DNA of 64,000 bases from Mesorhizobium opportunistum WSM2075 (GCF_000176035.2 NC_015675.1:2670001-2734000), one strand, 5' to 3'; positions 9,439 to 18,752 are shown, counted from the first letter of the stretch. The notes: generated by a model from the letters alone, not told the origin. Translations and numbers: made by a program.

Positions 9439-10182
9439 ATGACGCATATCCCCGATATCACGCGGCCGCCCAAGGATCTGATCGACGCGCTAAGGGAGAT
9501 CGGCGCCGCGACGGTTGCCGGCACGCTTGGCCACATGGGCTTCCGCAATCCGCACATGGTCGGTCCGGTGGCGCAGAACCACGGGAAGTCGATCGTCGGG
9601 CCGGCGCTGACGCTGCAATTCCTGCCGCAGCGGCCGGACCTTTTCAACGAGGGAGAATATGCCGATCCGGAGACGCAATTGCACCGGCACGTGCTTTACC
9701 ACGCGCAGGAAGGCGACGTGGTGGTGGTCGATGCGCGCGGCGACATGAGCTCGGGCGTCTTCGGCGATATGATGTCGACCTATTTCAAGGGCAGGGGCGG
9801 CGCGGGTATCGTCATCGACGGATGCATGCGCGACCGCCCCAATGTCGAGAAGCTCGATCTGCCCCTATGGCTGCGCGGCTGGACGCCCAACTATCATGTG
9901 CAGACCAGCATCTATCCTAATGCCGTCAATGTTCCGATTGCCTGCGGCGGCGTCACGGTGCTCCCCGGCGACATCATCATCGCCGACGATGACGGGGCGG
10001 TGGTGCTTCCTGTCGCAATGGCCGCAAAAGTGATCGAAGAATCACAGAAGCATCACGACTGGGAGGAGTTCTCACGAATGAAGCTGATGCAGGGTGCTCC
10101 GCTGCAGCGCTACTACCCACTGCATGACGATGCCCGAGGCGAATATGAGGAGTGGCGCAAAACCAATCGCCCGGCGGATTGA
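9439..10182 (+). CDS. RraA-like protein, probable 4-hydroxy-4-methyl-2-oxoglutarate/2-keto acid aldolase
   Basis: A 247-residue protein of the RraA/HMG aldolase family. The N-terminal part has TVAGTLGHMGFRNPHMVGP; the core has VVVDARGDMSSGVFGDMM followed by GIVIDGCMRDRP, where Arg and the next Asp match the substrate- and metal-binding R-D of family aldolases; GVTVLPGDIIIADDDGAVVLP is the family C-terminal block. ACGGAG precedes the ATG. As last gene of the importer operon behind a dehydratase, an aldolase that cleaves the dehydrated keto acid fits better than the RNase E-inhibitor role of RraA itself. Confidence 0.85.
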   Translation: MTHIPDITRPPKDLIDALREIGAATVAGTLGHMGFRNPHMVGPVAQNHGKSIVGPALTLQFLPQRPDLFNEGEYADPETQLHRHVLYHAQEGDVVVVDARGDMSSGVFGDMMSTYFKGRGGAGIVIDGCMRDRPNVEKLDLPLWLRGWTPNYHVQTSIYPNAVNVPIACGGVTVLPGDIIIADDDGAVVLPVAMAAKVIEESQKHHDWEEFSRMKLMQGAPLQRYYPLHDDARGEYEEWRKTNRPAD

Positions 10183-10366
10183 CCTTGGAATTACCCGACA
10201 TGGGCGGCAGCTATCGGCCGTGCCACGCGGGTGATCGCAAGTTGAAGCAATCGGACAATTGACGACACTCATATCGCGCCTAGCTTTTCCTGCGTCGGCT
10301 GCAATAGCAACGCGGGCATAGTCGCGTCTCGCTGGCTGGCTGGCCTGCCAAAAAGGAGGCGCAGTC

Positions 10367-11732
10367 TTGAAACGCTTCTGGATAGGCGTTTTCGTCGTCG
10401 TCATTGCTGGCGCCGCCGGACTGTTCGCTTACGCCTGGAAGCCGGCGATCGATCCGGTCGAACCGCCGCAACGATCCGCCTTCGACCAGGCACTGATCGA
10501 GAAGGGCGCGGTGCTGGCCTCCGTCGGCAATTGCACATCCTGCCACACCAAGCCGGGCGACAAGTCCTTTGCCGGCGGGCTTGCCGTGCCGACGCCGTTC
10601 GGCACGATCTATTCCACCAACATCACGCCCGACCCCGAGACAGGCATCGGCCGCTGGTCACAGGCCGCCTTCACACGCGCCATGCGCGAAGGGGTCGACC
10701 GTGCCGGCAACCACCTGTATCCGGCTTTCCCCTACGACCATTTCACGCTGGTCTCGGACGAGGACAACAGCGCGCTCTATGCCTATCTGATGACACGCCG
10801 GCCGGTGAACAAGCGCCCGCCCGCCAATGAATTGCCGTTCCCGCTCAATGTGCGCCTGGTGCTGGCCGGCTGGAAACTGCTGTTCTTCGACAAGGGGTCC
10901 TATCAAACTGTCGCCTCGCAAAGTGCGGAGTGGAATCGTGGCGCCTATCTCGTCAACGGGCTTGGGCATTGCGGTGCCTGCCACACGCCGCGCAACATGC
11001 TCGGCGCCGAGAAGGCGGGATCGCATCTCGCCGGTGGCGAGGCCGAGGGCTGGACGGCCTTTGCGCTCGATGCCAGCACGACGGCGCCGGTGCCGTGGAC
11101 ACATGACAGCCTGTTCGCTTACCTGCGCCGGGGCTGGCATACCGAGCATGGCGTCGCCAACGGCCCGATGGGCGAGGTGACCGGCAATCTCGGCAGGCTT
11201 CCGGACGCCGACATCAGCGCCATGGCCACCTATATCGCGTCGCAGATGGGCGAACCGTCGCCGCGGCGCGTCACGAAAGCACAGGAGATCCGCAAAAAGC
11301 TCTCCACGGATGCCGGCGCGATACCGATCCCGGTGTCGGCAACGGCGGCAACGCGGCGCGGTGATCTACCAGGCGGCCTGCGCGACCTGCCATGACGGCA
11401 GCCGCCCGCAGCCGTTCGGCGGCATGGATTTCCATCTGTCGAGCGCGGTCAATGCGCCCGGCCCGCAGAACGTCATCAATACCGTGCTGTTCGGCCTGCC
11501 GGCGGCAAGCGGGCGCCAGAGCGCCATCATGCCGGGTTTCGCGGCCACGCTGAGCGACGACCAGGTGACGGACCTGCTCGCCTATCTGCGCGAGGCCTTC
11601 GCCGGCCAGCCGGCATGGCCCGATGCCTCTGAGCGACTGGCCGCCACCAGGAACGGCAAATACCAGGTCAGCGTGCGCCCCTCCGACGGCATCGAGCGCG
11701 GCCCGGACAATGTAGGAGCACAAGACAGATGA
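10367..11732 (+). pseudogene. Triheme cytochrome c, membrane-bound dehydrogenase subunit, with apparent +1 frameshift
   Basis: The first frame starts at TTG 10367 behind a perfect AGGAGG and encodes an N-terminal membrane anchor, heme motifs CTSCH and CGACH and the expected cytochrome fold, but ends early at 11395. The third heme motif (CATCH, in AACATCHDG) and a normal C-terminal cytochrome domain continue in the frame one base later, to a stop at 11732. Both frames are open between about 11310 and 11395, so one extra base near 11345-11365 (a G/C-rich GCGGCGCGG stretch) splits an otherwise intact gene. The downstream stop overlaps the next start (ATGA at 11729), supporting one original cistron. 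It would pass electrons from the molybdenum hydroxylase to the respiratory chain. Either a real mutation or a sequencing error. Confidence 0.85.
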
Positions 11733-12226
11733 AGCTCAATGTTAACGGCGTCCCGCACGACGTCGAAGCCGACCCCGCGACGCCACTGCTCTACGTGCTG
11801 CGCAACGAGCTCAAGCTCAATGGCGCCAAGTTCGGCTGCGGGCTCGGCCAGTGCGGTGCTTGCACCGTGATGGTCGACGGCAAGGCGGTCTTTTCGTGCC
11901 TGACGCCGGCGATGCTGGTGGAGGGGCGCCAGGTCAAGACGGTGGAGGGGCTGGGCACGATAGACGAGCCGGGGCCGATGCAGGCCGCCTTCATCGAGGA
12001 GCAGGCGGCGCAGTGCGGCTACTGCATCGCGGGCATGATGATGCGGGCGCAAGCCCTGCTCGAGGCCAAGCCGGATGCCGGCGATGCCGAGATAAGGCAG
12101 GCGCTGGAGCCGAACCTTTGCCGTTGCGGCACTCACATGCGCATCCTGCGCGCAGTCGCCCGCGCCCGCGAAAAGATGAAGCCAGGATCGGCAGCCTCGG
12201 CGGCTACTACGGGGAGGGCATCATGA
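11729..12226 (+). CDS. (2Fe-2S)-binding small subunit of molybdenum hydroxylase (IorA/CoxS type)
   Basis: A 165-residue electron-transfer subunit. The N-terminal plant-type ferredoxin domain binds the first cluster with CGLGQCGAC plus a later Cys (VFSCL). The C-terminal helical domain binds the second with CGYC and CRCG. The length and arrangement match the small subunits of isoquinoline 1-oxidoreductase, nicotinate dehydrogenase and aldehyde dehydrogenase. Start and stop both overlap neighbours by ATGA, so cytochrome, small and large subunits are translationally coupled. Confidence 0.95.
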   Translation: MKLNVNGVPHDVEADPATPLLYVLRNELKLNGAKFGCGLGQCGACTVMVDGKAVFSCLTPAMLVEGRQVKTVEGLGTIDEPGPMQAAFIEEQAAQCGYCIAGMMMRAQALLEAKPDAGDAEIRQALEPNLCRCGTHMRILRAVARAREKMKPGSAASAATTGRAS

Positions 12227-14463
12227 ACGCTCCGCATTTTCCCGATCTGACGCGGCGAGGCTTCCTGACAGGCGCCGGCGCGCTGGTCGTATCCTTTGCC
12301 ATTCCGGTCCATGCACAGGAGGCCGCGACCCCGGCGCCCGCGCCCGCAAAGCCGTCGACCCTGCCGGGCAGCCTTGCCGACACGCCGTCGCTGGATGCCT
12401 GGATCCGCATCGATGCCGACGGTTCGATCACCGTCTTCACCGGCAAGGCCGAGCTTGGCCAGGGCACCAAGACCTCGCTGCGCCAGATCGCGGCAGAGGA
12501 GCTGGAGGTCGAGCCGGTGGCGATCAGGCTGATCACCGCCGACACCGCGCTGACGCCCGATGAGGGCTACACCGCCGGCAGCCAGACGATCCAGAACAGC
12601 GGCACGGCTATCCGCCATGCTTCGGCGCAGGTGCGCCAGATCCTTGTGGCCAAGGCCAGCGAGAAGCTCGGCGTGCCGGTCGATCAGTTGAAGGCGCAAG
12701 CCGGCAAGGTGGTCGGGCCGAATGGCGCCGCGCTCGGTTATGGCGAACTTGTCGTGACCGATTTCCTGCATGTCGATGCCGCCGCCGACACCAGGCTGAA
12801 GGCGCCGGAGACCTATCATGCGATCGGCAAGCCCTTCGCCCGGGTCGACATTCCGACCAAGGTGACCGGCGGCGAGGCGTTCGTCCAGGACATGCGGCTG
12901 CCCGGCATGGTGCATGCCCGTGTCGTGCGGCCGCCGAGCTACTCGGCAAAGCTCACCGGTTTCAAGGAGGCGGCCGTCAAGGCGATGCCGGGCGTGGTCG
13001 CGGTGGTGCATGACGGCGATTTCCTGGCGGTGGTCGCCAAGGAAGAGTTCCAGGCGATGAAGGCCATGCGCGCCATGGCGGCCACGGCGACCTGGCAGGA
13101 AGGGGCCGCGCTGCCGGACCAGGATCAGCTTGCGGCTTTCCTCGATAAATCGGTTGCCGAAGTCGGCACCGTAACCTCGGTCGGCGCTGAGGCGGCGCCG
13201 GGTGCAAGGACTGTTGAAGCGCAGTTTACCCGTGCCTACCAGATGCACGGTTCGATTGGCCCCTCCAGTGCCGTCGCCATGGTCGACAACGGTCTGACGA
13301 CGGTGTGGACGCATACGCAAGGCGTCTATCCCGATCGCAAGTCGATTGCGCAGATGCTTGGGGTGCCGCCGGAAAAGGTACGCTGCATCCACACCGAGGG
13401 CTCAGGCTGCTACGGCCACAATGGCGCCGACGACGCGGCCGCCGATGCCGCGCTGATCGCACAGGCGCTGCCCCGCACGCCGGTGCGCGTGCAATGGATG
13501 CGCGACCAGGAACATCTGTGGGAGCCCTATGGTCCGGCCATGCTGACCAAGGCCAGCGCCACGCTCGACGAGAAGGGCAGCATCGTCAGCTGGCACTATG
13601 ACCTGTGGAGCAACAACCACGGCACAAGGCCGGGTTCGGCCGGTTCGCTGATTGCCGGGCGGCTGATGGCAAAGCATTTTCCGCCCGATCCCGCCAAGCT
13701 GCAGATATCGCCGCTCGGCAATGGCGACCGCAACGCCATCCCGCTCTACGATGTGCCGAACCAGCGCGTGAACTGGCATTTCGTGGCCGACATGCCGGTG
13801 CGCGTCTCTGCGTTGCGCGGCCTCGGCGCCTATTGCAACGTCTTCTCCATCGAAAGCTTCATGGACGAACTGGCGCTGGTAGCCAAGGCGGACCGGGTCG
13901 AGTACCGGCTGCGGCACCTGAAGGATCCGCGCGCCAGGAAGGTGATCGAGGTGGCGGCCGAGAAATTCGGCTGGAGCGACGACCCGATGCCGGAAGGCCG
14001 GGGCAGGGGATTTGCCTTCGCCAAGTACAAGAACCATGCCGCCTATCTCGCCATCGCGCTGGAAGCGGACGTGGACCGCGACAGTGGCGCCATCGCCATC
14101 TCGCATGTCGTGTGCGCGGTCGATTGCGGCGAGGCGGTGGCCCCGGATTCCATCGTCAACCAGACCGAAGGCGGCATATTGCAATCGTTGAGCTGGACGC
14201 TTTACGAGGCCGTCCATTTCAACGACACCCGCATCCTCAGCGCCGACTGGTCGGCCTATCCGATCCTGCGCTTCAGCGCCGTGCCCGACAGCGTCGAGGT
14301 GCACGTCGTCGACAATCCGGGCTCGCCCTATCTCGGCGTCGCGGAAGCAGCGCAGGGGCCAACGGCAGGCGCAATCGCCAATGCGTTCCGGCACGCCACG
14401 GGAAAGCGCATCCACGACCTTCCCTATACGCGTGAGCGGGTGAAGGCTGTGTTGGGGGTTTAG
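12223..14463 (+). CDS. Molybdopterin-binding large subunit, isoquinoline/aldehyde dehydrogenase type (IorB-like)
   Basis: A 746-residue xanthine dehydrogenase-family large subunit. The N-terminus has a twin-arginine signal, LTRRGFLTGAGALVVSF, so the enzyme is folded with cofactor and exported to the periplasm. Downstream are the family blocks GKAELGQGTKTSLRQIAAEEL, EGYTAGSQTIQNSG, the first of two molybdopterin domains, and near the C-terminus LGVAEAAQGPTAGAIANA, whose Glu is the likely catalytic base. It would hydroxylate an aldehyde or N-heterocycle with water as oxygen source, electrons passing to the 2Fe-2S subunit and the cytochrome. The start at 12223 overlaps the preceding stop. The substrate cannot be assigned. 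Confidence 0.9.
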   Translation: MNAPHFPDLTRRGFLTGAGALVVSFAIPVHAQEAATPAPAPAKPSTLPGSLADTPSLDAWIRIDADGSITVFTGKAELGQGTKTSLRQIAAEELEVEPVAIRLITADTALTPDEGYTAGSQTIQNSGTAIRHASAQVRQILVAKASEKLGVPVDQLKAQAGKVVGPNGAALGYGELVVTDFLHVDAAADTRLKAPETYHAIGKPFARVDIPTKVTGGEAFVQDMRLPGMVHARVVRPPSYSAKLTGFKEAAVKAMPGVVAVVHDGDFLAVVAKEEFQAMKAMRAMAATATWQEGAALPDQDQLAAFLDKSVAEVGTVTSVGAEAAPGARTVEAQFTRAYQMHGSIGPSSAVAMVDNGLTTVWTHTQGVYPDRKSIAQMLGVPPEKVRCIHTEGSGCYGHNGADDAAADAALIAQALPRTPVRVQWMRDQEHLWEPYGPAMLTKASATLDEKGSIVSWHYDLWSNNHGTRPGSAGSLIAGRLMAKHFPPDPAKLQISPLGNGDRNAIPLYDVPNQRVNWHFVADMPVRVSALRGLGAYCNVFSIESFMDELALVAKADRVEYRLRHLKDPRARKVIEVAAEKFGWSDDPMPEGRGRGFAFAKYKNHAAYLAIALEADVDRDSGAIAISHVVCAVDCGEAVAPDSIVNQTEGGILQSLSWTLYEAVHFNDTRILSADWSAYPILRFSAVPDSVEVHVVDNPGSPYLGVAEAAQGPTAGAIANAFRHATGKRIHDLPYTRERVKAVLGV

Positions 14464-14520
14464 GAGGCCGAACGAAGGCAACCGATGGGCTCGTGCGCTG
14501 AGGCAGGACGCTTCAATGTC

Positions 14521-14565
14521 AAGAAGGACTGGGTCAAGAAGGACTGGGTCAGGAAGAACTGGATC
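14521..14565. repeat. 15-bp unit repeated three times in tandem
   Basis: AAGAAGGACTGGGTC occurs exactly at 14521-14535 and 14536-14550, then in the diverged form AGGAAGAACTGGATC at 14551-14565. The array ends one base before the cupin start codon, so it forms that gene's leader and supplies its purine-rich ribosome site. Confidence 0.85.
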
Positions 14566-14566
14566 G

Positions 14567-15031
14567 ATGACGGATCTCGAACCGAAGGCGTTTTCGCTCG
14601 CAGGCGTCGTCATGAAGCGGCTGGTTGGCGGCGAACAGACGGAAGGCGTGCTTTGTCTCCTCGAAAACAGAAGTGACGGGCAGACGAAGACGCCGATCCA
14701 TGTCCATGCAAACGACGACGAGACGGTCTACGTCATCGAGGGGCAATTGACTGCGATTGTGGATGGCGAGGTCCAAACGCTCTCGCCGGGCGAGGGCATG
14801 TTTCTAAAACGAGGCATCCCGCACCAGCTCATGAATCCTGGCAGTCAGCCCGTCCGTTACATCCTGATAGGCACGCCCAGTGGATTCGACCGGTTTCTCG
14901 CCGAAGGCGGCCGTGAGCTCCGGAAGGGAGAGGCGGCCAGGCCGCCGACTCCCGCCGATATCGAGCGGCTCAAAGCGGCCGCGCCGAGGTTTGGGATCAC
15001 GCTTCTGCGCGACTGGCCGGCGAGAAATTAG
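14567..15031 (+). CDS. Cupin domain-containing protein
   Basis: A 154-residue single-domain cupin. Motif 1 reads IHVHANDDETVYVIEGQ, with two His and a Glu as metal ligands, and motif 2 reads GEGMFLKRGIPHQLMN, with the fourth ligand His. Proteins of this kind are small dioxygenases, isomerases or ligand-binding proteins; the reaction is not predictable. The ATG at 14567 gives the usual short N-terminus; an upstream in-frame ATG (14516) would translate the 15-bp repeats. Its 3' end overlaps that of the convergent soxG by 35 bp. Confidence 0.85.
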   Translation: MTDLEPKAFSLAGVVMKRLVGGEQTEGVLCLLENRSDGQTKTPIHVHANDDETVYVIEGQLTAIVDGEVQTLSPGEGMFLKRGIPHQLMNPGSQPVRYILIGTPSGFDRFLAEGGRELRKGEAARPPTPADIERLKAAAPRFGITLLRDWPARN

Positions 15032-15533
15032 CGGCCTCGGATTGGCTGTCGACAAGCCAGTCATGGAGGCTGCGGGCAAAGCTTCGCGGCACGACGAGTT
15101 CGCATGCAGTCTCGCCGGTGCGCAGCAAGAGCACCGGCACATGATGGAAGGACGTCTGCACAGCGCGGCCCGGAGCGGTCGTCGGCGCGTGCCAGTCGAC
15201 GGCGATGCAGGTCGAGAGCACGCTCGCGATGTCGACCCCGGCCAGGCTGAAACGCACGCGGCCTTCGCCAAGGGCAACCGAACAGCCGAGATCCGGATCG
15301 ATCGCAAGGGACGGCTCCGGCGCGCTGTCGTCGAGAGCAAGCCAGAGACGGCGGGGTGCGATGCGGATGATGAGAAGCCCGTTGTGACGCACCGTCTCGC
15401 CGACCGAGGCGGGAAGGTCCACGCCGAGTGACGCGGACAGGCTCGTTTCGAATTGCCTGAGCGTCCCGTCCCAGCCCTCGATCTGGTTGAGCCGGCAGTC
15501 GGCAACGGACAGGCTGAAATCCGGGCTAGCCAT
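14997..15533 (-). CDS. soxG: Sarcosine oxidase subunit gamma
   Basis: A 178-residue gamma subunit of heterotetrameric sarcosine oxidase, recognised from gene order and from GLLIIRIAPRRLWLA and the C-terminal ACELVVPRSFARSLHDWL pattern. The ATG at 15533 overlaps the soxA stop by a few bases, as usual in soxBDAG operons; an earlier in-frame codon (15584) would extend further into soxA. The subunit is structural, helping to hold the alpha/beta complex that oxidises sarcosine to glycine. Its end overlaps the convergent cupin gene. Confidence 0.9.
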   Translation of the reverse strand: MASPDFSLSVADCRLNQIEGWDGTLRQFETSLSASLGVDLPASVGETVRHNGLLIIRIAPRRLWLALDDSAPEPSLAIDPDLGCSVALGEGRVRFSLAGVDIASVLSTCIAVDWHAPTTAPGRAVQTSFHHVPVLLLRTGETACELVVPRSFARSLHDWLVDSQSEAANFSPASRAEA

Positions 15534-18474
15534 GCAGCCGTTCTCCCTGCGGATCGAGGAACACTGGCGAGACGATGCGGGCACGCACCGTTTCAGCCTT
15601 CATCGGATAGACGGCCACGACCTCGCTCCCTTCCGCCGCGACATCGCCGGCAAGCAGGGCCAGCCCGACATAGTGGCCGCGTTCGGGACTGTAGGTGACG
15701 GAGGTGACACGCCCGCGACCATGGCCTTGAGCCTTCTCGCCCGGCAGGAACAGGATGGCGCCGCCGCGCAGCCGCTTTCCATCCTCGATGCATTCAAGGC
15801 CGACCAGGCGTTGCCGGTCAGGCGCCGTGAAGGCAGGGCGTCGCCGCAGCACATCGCCGACGAAGCCGTTGCGCTTGCCGACCATGCGGCCGAGGCCGAG
15901 ATCGTCGGGTGTGGTGCGCCCGTCGATTTCAGGTCCGGCGACATGGCCTTTCTCGACGCGCAACGCACCGAGGGCCTCGACGCCGTAAGGCTTCAGGTCG
16001 AACGCCCCGCCCGTTTCGAGCAAATGGCTCCAGAGTTGCGCGCCGGCAGTCGCGCCAACATAGATTTCATAGGCGCGCTCGCCGGAGTAGCTGAGGCGCA
16101 GGATGCGCAGCGCGCGGCCTTCCCATTCGCTTTCGAGCAACCCCATATGCGGCAGCGCTGCGTTGGAAACGTCGAGCGCCGGAAACGCAGCCGCCAGGAT
16201 GGCACGGCTGTTCGGTCCAGCGACCGACATCGCCGCCCATTCGTCGCTCACCGAGGTAACGGCGACGCGCAGGTCCGGCCAGGCCGCATCGAGCAGGAAT
16301 TCGAGCCGCGACAGAACATCGGCGGCCTTGGCCGTCGAGGTGGTCATGAAGAACCGGTTTTCGGCCAGCCGCGTCGTTGTGCCGTCATCGAGGACGATGC
16401 CGTCATCGCGCAGCATGACGCCATACCGGGCGCGTCCGACCGGCAGTTTGGCAAAGCCGTTGGCATAGACGCGGTCGAGGAAAATCGCCGCATCGGGACC
16501 CTGGACGTCGATCTTGCCCAGGGTGGAGATGTCCATCAGGCCTGCCGCCTGGCGCACCTGCCGCATTTCGGCGACATAGGCTTCGTTCACATCGGCCCCG
16601 GATTGCCGGTAGAACCAGGGCCGCATCCACAGACCGACCTCCAGCATGTCGGCGCCGTTGGCCTGATGCCAATCGTGCATCGGCGTGCGGCGAAACGGCT
16701 TGAAATGATGGCCGGTGGCGCGTCCGGCAAGCGCACCGATGGCAACCGGCGTGAAGGGCGGACGAAAGGTCGTGGTGCCGGTCTCGGGAACCGTTGCGGC
16801 GCGCAGCGCGGCCATCGCGGACAGTGCGGCGAAATTGCTGGTCTTGCCCTGGTCGGTGCCCATGCCGAGCGTCGTATAGCGCTTCAGGTGCTCGACCGCT
16901 TCATAGCCTTCGCGATGGGCGAGCTCGATGTCCTTCGTGGTGACATCCATCTGGAAATCGACGAAGGCTTTTACGCGGTGGGCCGGAGAGACGTCGCGAG
17001 GCACGGCCGTGATGGTCTCGCCCAGATCGAGCCCCCTGGGACCCGGCACCGGCGTCGACTTGCCGCAGAAGGATGCCGATTCGATGCCGGCGCGATGGCC
17101 GTCCTCGATGGCATCGGCGGTAGCGTAGATTCCCATCATAGCGCCGGCGCCGAACCGGTCGGCTGGAAAGCTGCCCGGCACGAAGCCGTCGATGTCATCG
17201 CGATATCGGGGCTTGATGCCGAGATGCGAGGTGAGATGCACGGTCGGCGACCAGCCGCCGGACATGCAGACCAGATCACAAGCGGTCTCGAACCGGCCAT
17301 CCGGTCCGCTGAGCGTTGCACGCTTGACAGCATGGCCGCCATGCAAACCGGCAATGCGGCTCCCGGTCCGCACGACGACACCGAGGCGGGTCGCCTCCGA
17401 GGCAAGCGCCGCGGACACAGTGGCGCGCATGTCCACCACCGTCACCCCGGCACCGGCACCTGCAAGGTCGAAGGCGGTGCGCCAGGCACCGTCATTGGCG
17501 GCGGCGACGATGATCTTCCTGCCCGGCAGAACGGCGAAGCGGTTGAGATAGGCCCGGGCGGCCGAGGCAAGCATGACGCCGGGCCGGTCGTTGTTCGGGA
17601 ACACCATTGGGCGCTCGATGGCACCGGTGGCGAAAACGATCGAGCGGGCACGCAGCATGGTGACGGTCTGCCGGGCTCCGCCGGCCGGGCTGGCCTGGTC
17701 GCGTTGCTCGACCAGGCCAATGACATTGCCGTCATAGAGGCCGAAAGCGCTGGTCCGCTTCATCAAGGTGACGGTCTCGAAGCTCTCCAGTTCGGCCTGG
17801 ACCTGGCTCAGCCATGCAGCCGCCTTGCCGTCGGTCCGTTCCGCCAGCAGTTGGCCGCCGAGCAGGAAATCCTGCTCGATGAGTGCGACCCGCGCGCCGG
17901 CCGCGGCGGCGGCGCGCGCCGCCGACAAGCCGGCCGGACCGCCGCCGATGACCGCGACATCGGCAAAGGCATGGCGAACCTCGTAGCGGTCCGGGTCCGG
18001 CTCGGTGCCGGCCCGGCCCAAGCCGGCGGCTCTGCGGATGAAATGCTCGTAGACCATCCAGGCGCGCCGTGTCGGACCCATGAAGGTCTTGTAATAGAAG
18101 CCAGCCGAAAGGAATGGCGCGAACAGGCCATTGATGCTTTGCACGTCGAAGGCGAGTGACGGCCAGCGGTTCTGGCTTTCCGCGGCCATGCCGTCGCCAA
18201 GCTCCAGCATCGTGGCCGGCAGGTTCGGCTCGCGCCTCCCGCCAGTCCCGAGCGTGACCAGTGCGTTCGGCTCCTCCGGCCCGGCGGAAAAAATGCCGCG
18301 CGGCCGATGGTATTTGAAGCTGCGCCCAACCAGCATGACGCCGTTGGCAAGCAGCGCGGAGGCCAGCGTGTCGCCGCGATATCCGGCCAGCTTTCGGCCG
18401 TCGAAGCTGAATTCGATGGGGCGGGAGCGGTCGATGCGGCCGCCGGCGGGCAGTCGCTTGTTTTGGGCGTTCAT
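15526..18474 (-). CDS. soxA: Sarcosine oxidase subunit alpha
   Basis: A 982-residue alpha subunit. An N-terminal 2Fe-2S ferredoxin-like half (IEFSFDGRKLAGYRGDTLASALL) is followed by an NAD/FAD-binding domain with VIGGGPAGLSAARAAAAAG near residue 170, and by a C-terminal aminomethyltransferase (glycine-cleavage T-protein) domain containing VGATAGAQLWSHLLE. The last domain passes the methyl-derived C1 unit to tetrahydrofolate. The ATG at 18474 overlaps the soxD stop (ATGA). Size and domains agree with functional heterotetrameric enzymes that convert sarcosine to glycine, 5,10-methylene-THF and hydrogen peroxide. Confidence 0.95.
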   Translation of the reverse strand: MNAQNKRLPAGGRIDRSRPIEFSFDGRKLAGYRGDTLASALLANGVMLVGRSFKYHRPRGIFSAGPEEPNALVTLGTGGRREPNLPATMLELGDGMAAESQNRWPSLAFDVQSINGLFAPFLSAGFYYKTFMGPTRRAWMVYEHFIRRAAGLGRAGTEPDPDRYEVRHAFADVAVIGGGPAGLSAARAAAAAGARVALIEQDFLLGGQLLAERTDGKAAAWLSQVQAELESFETVTLMKRTSAFGLYDGNVIGLVEQRDQASPAGGARQTVTMLRARSIVFATGAIERPMVFPNNDRPGVMLASAARAYLNRFAVLPGRKIIVAAANDGAWRTAFDLAGAGAGVTVVDMRATVSAALASEATRLGVVVRTGSRIAGLHGGHAVKRATLSGPDGRFETACDLVCMSGGWSPTVHLTSHLGIKPRYRDDIDGFVPGSFPADRFGAGAMMGIYATADAIEDGHRAGIESASFCGKSTPVPGPRGLDLGETITAVPRDVSPAHRVKAFVDFQMDVTTKDIELAHREGYEAVEHLKRYTTLGMGTDQGKTSNFAALSAMAALRAATVPETGTTTFRPPFTPVAIGALAGRATGHHFKPFRRTPMHDWHQANGADMLEVGLWMRPWFYRQSGADVNEAYVAEMRQVRQAAGLMDISTLGKIDVQGPDAAIFLDRVYANGFAKLPVGRARYGVMLRDDGIVLDDGTTTRLAENRFFMTTSTAKAADVLSRLEFLLDAAWPDLRVAVTSVSDEWAAMSVAGPNSRAILAAAFPALDVSNAALPHMGLLESEWEGRALRILRLSYSGERAYEIYVGATAGAQLWSHLLETGGAFDLKPYGVEALGALRVEKGHVAGPEIDGRTTPDDLGLGRMVGKRNGFVGDVLRRRPAFTAPDRQRLVGLECIEDGKRLRGGAILFLPGEKAQGHGRGRVTSVTYSPERGHYVGLALLAGDVAAEGSEVVAVYPMKAETVRARIVSPVFLDPQGERLHG

Positions 18475-18737
18475 GCTTGTGGTATCCTGGCGAAGGCGAC
18501 CGAGGAAACGACGTGGTTGTGCGTGTCGCGCTCGACCACCAGCCACTGCCGGCAGCCGATCACATGCTGCCAGAACTCACGGTGGAGCCCGGTCGGGTTT
18601 TTCCGGACATAGACATAGGCGTACCACGCCTCCGGATCGGGATCGTCATGGGCCGGGCGCCTGACGGAGGCGTCGCCGCCATAGCGGAACTCGTCATGGT
18701 CGCGCGGACCGCAGCAGGGGCATTCGATGCGCAGCAT
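18471..18737 (-). CDS. soxD: Sarcosine oxidase subunit delta
   Basis: An 88-residue delta subunit beginning MLRIECPCCGPR, whose Cys-x-x-Cys starts the zinc site of the family; the typical GLHREFWQHVIGCRQWL block lies near residue 50. The start is placed at 18737 because family members begin M-L-x-I-x-C-P; an alternative ATG at 18746 is only two bases from GGAGG. The stop overlaps soxA by ATGA and the start is 15 nt from the soxB stop. Confidence 0.93.
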   Translation of the reverse strand: MLRIECPCCGPRDHDEFRYGGDASVRRPAHDDPDPEAWYAYVYVRKNPTGLHREFWQHVIGCRQWLVVERDTHNHVVSSVAFARIPQA

Positions 18738-18752
18738 TTTCCTCATCGCCTC

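Noticed and set aside
12133..13392. Leftward open frame of 419 codons
   Set aside because: Antisense to the molybdopterin-binding subunit; His/Arg-rich product typical of a GC-driven shadow frame.
15487..18159. Rightward open frame of 890 codons
   Set aside because: Exactly antisense to soxA, which has clear domains; the product is low-complexity and unrelated to any family.
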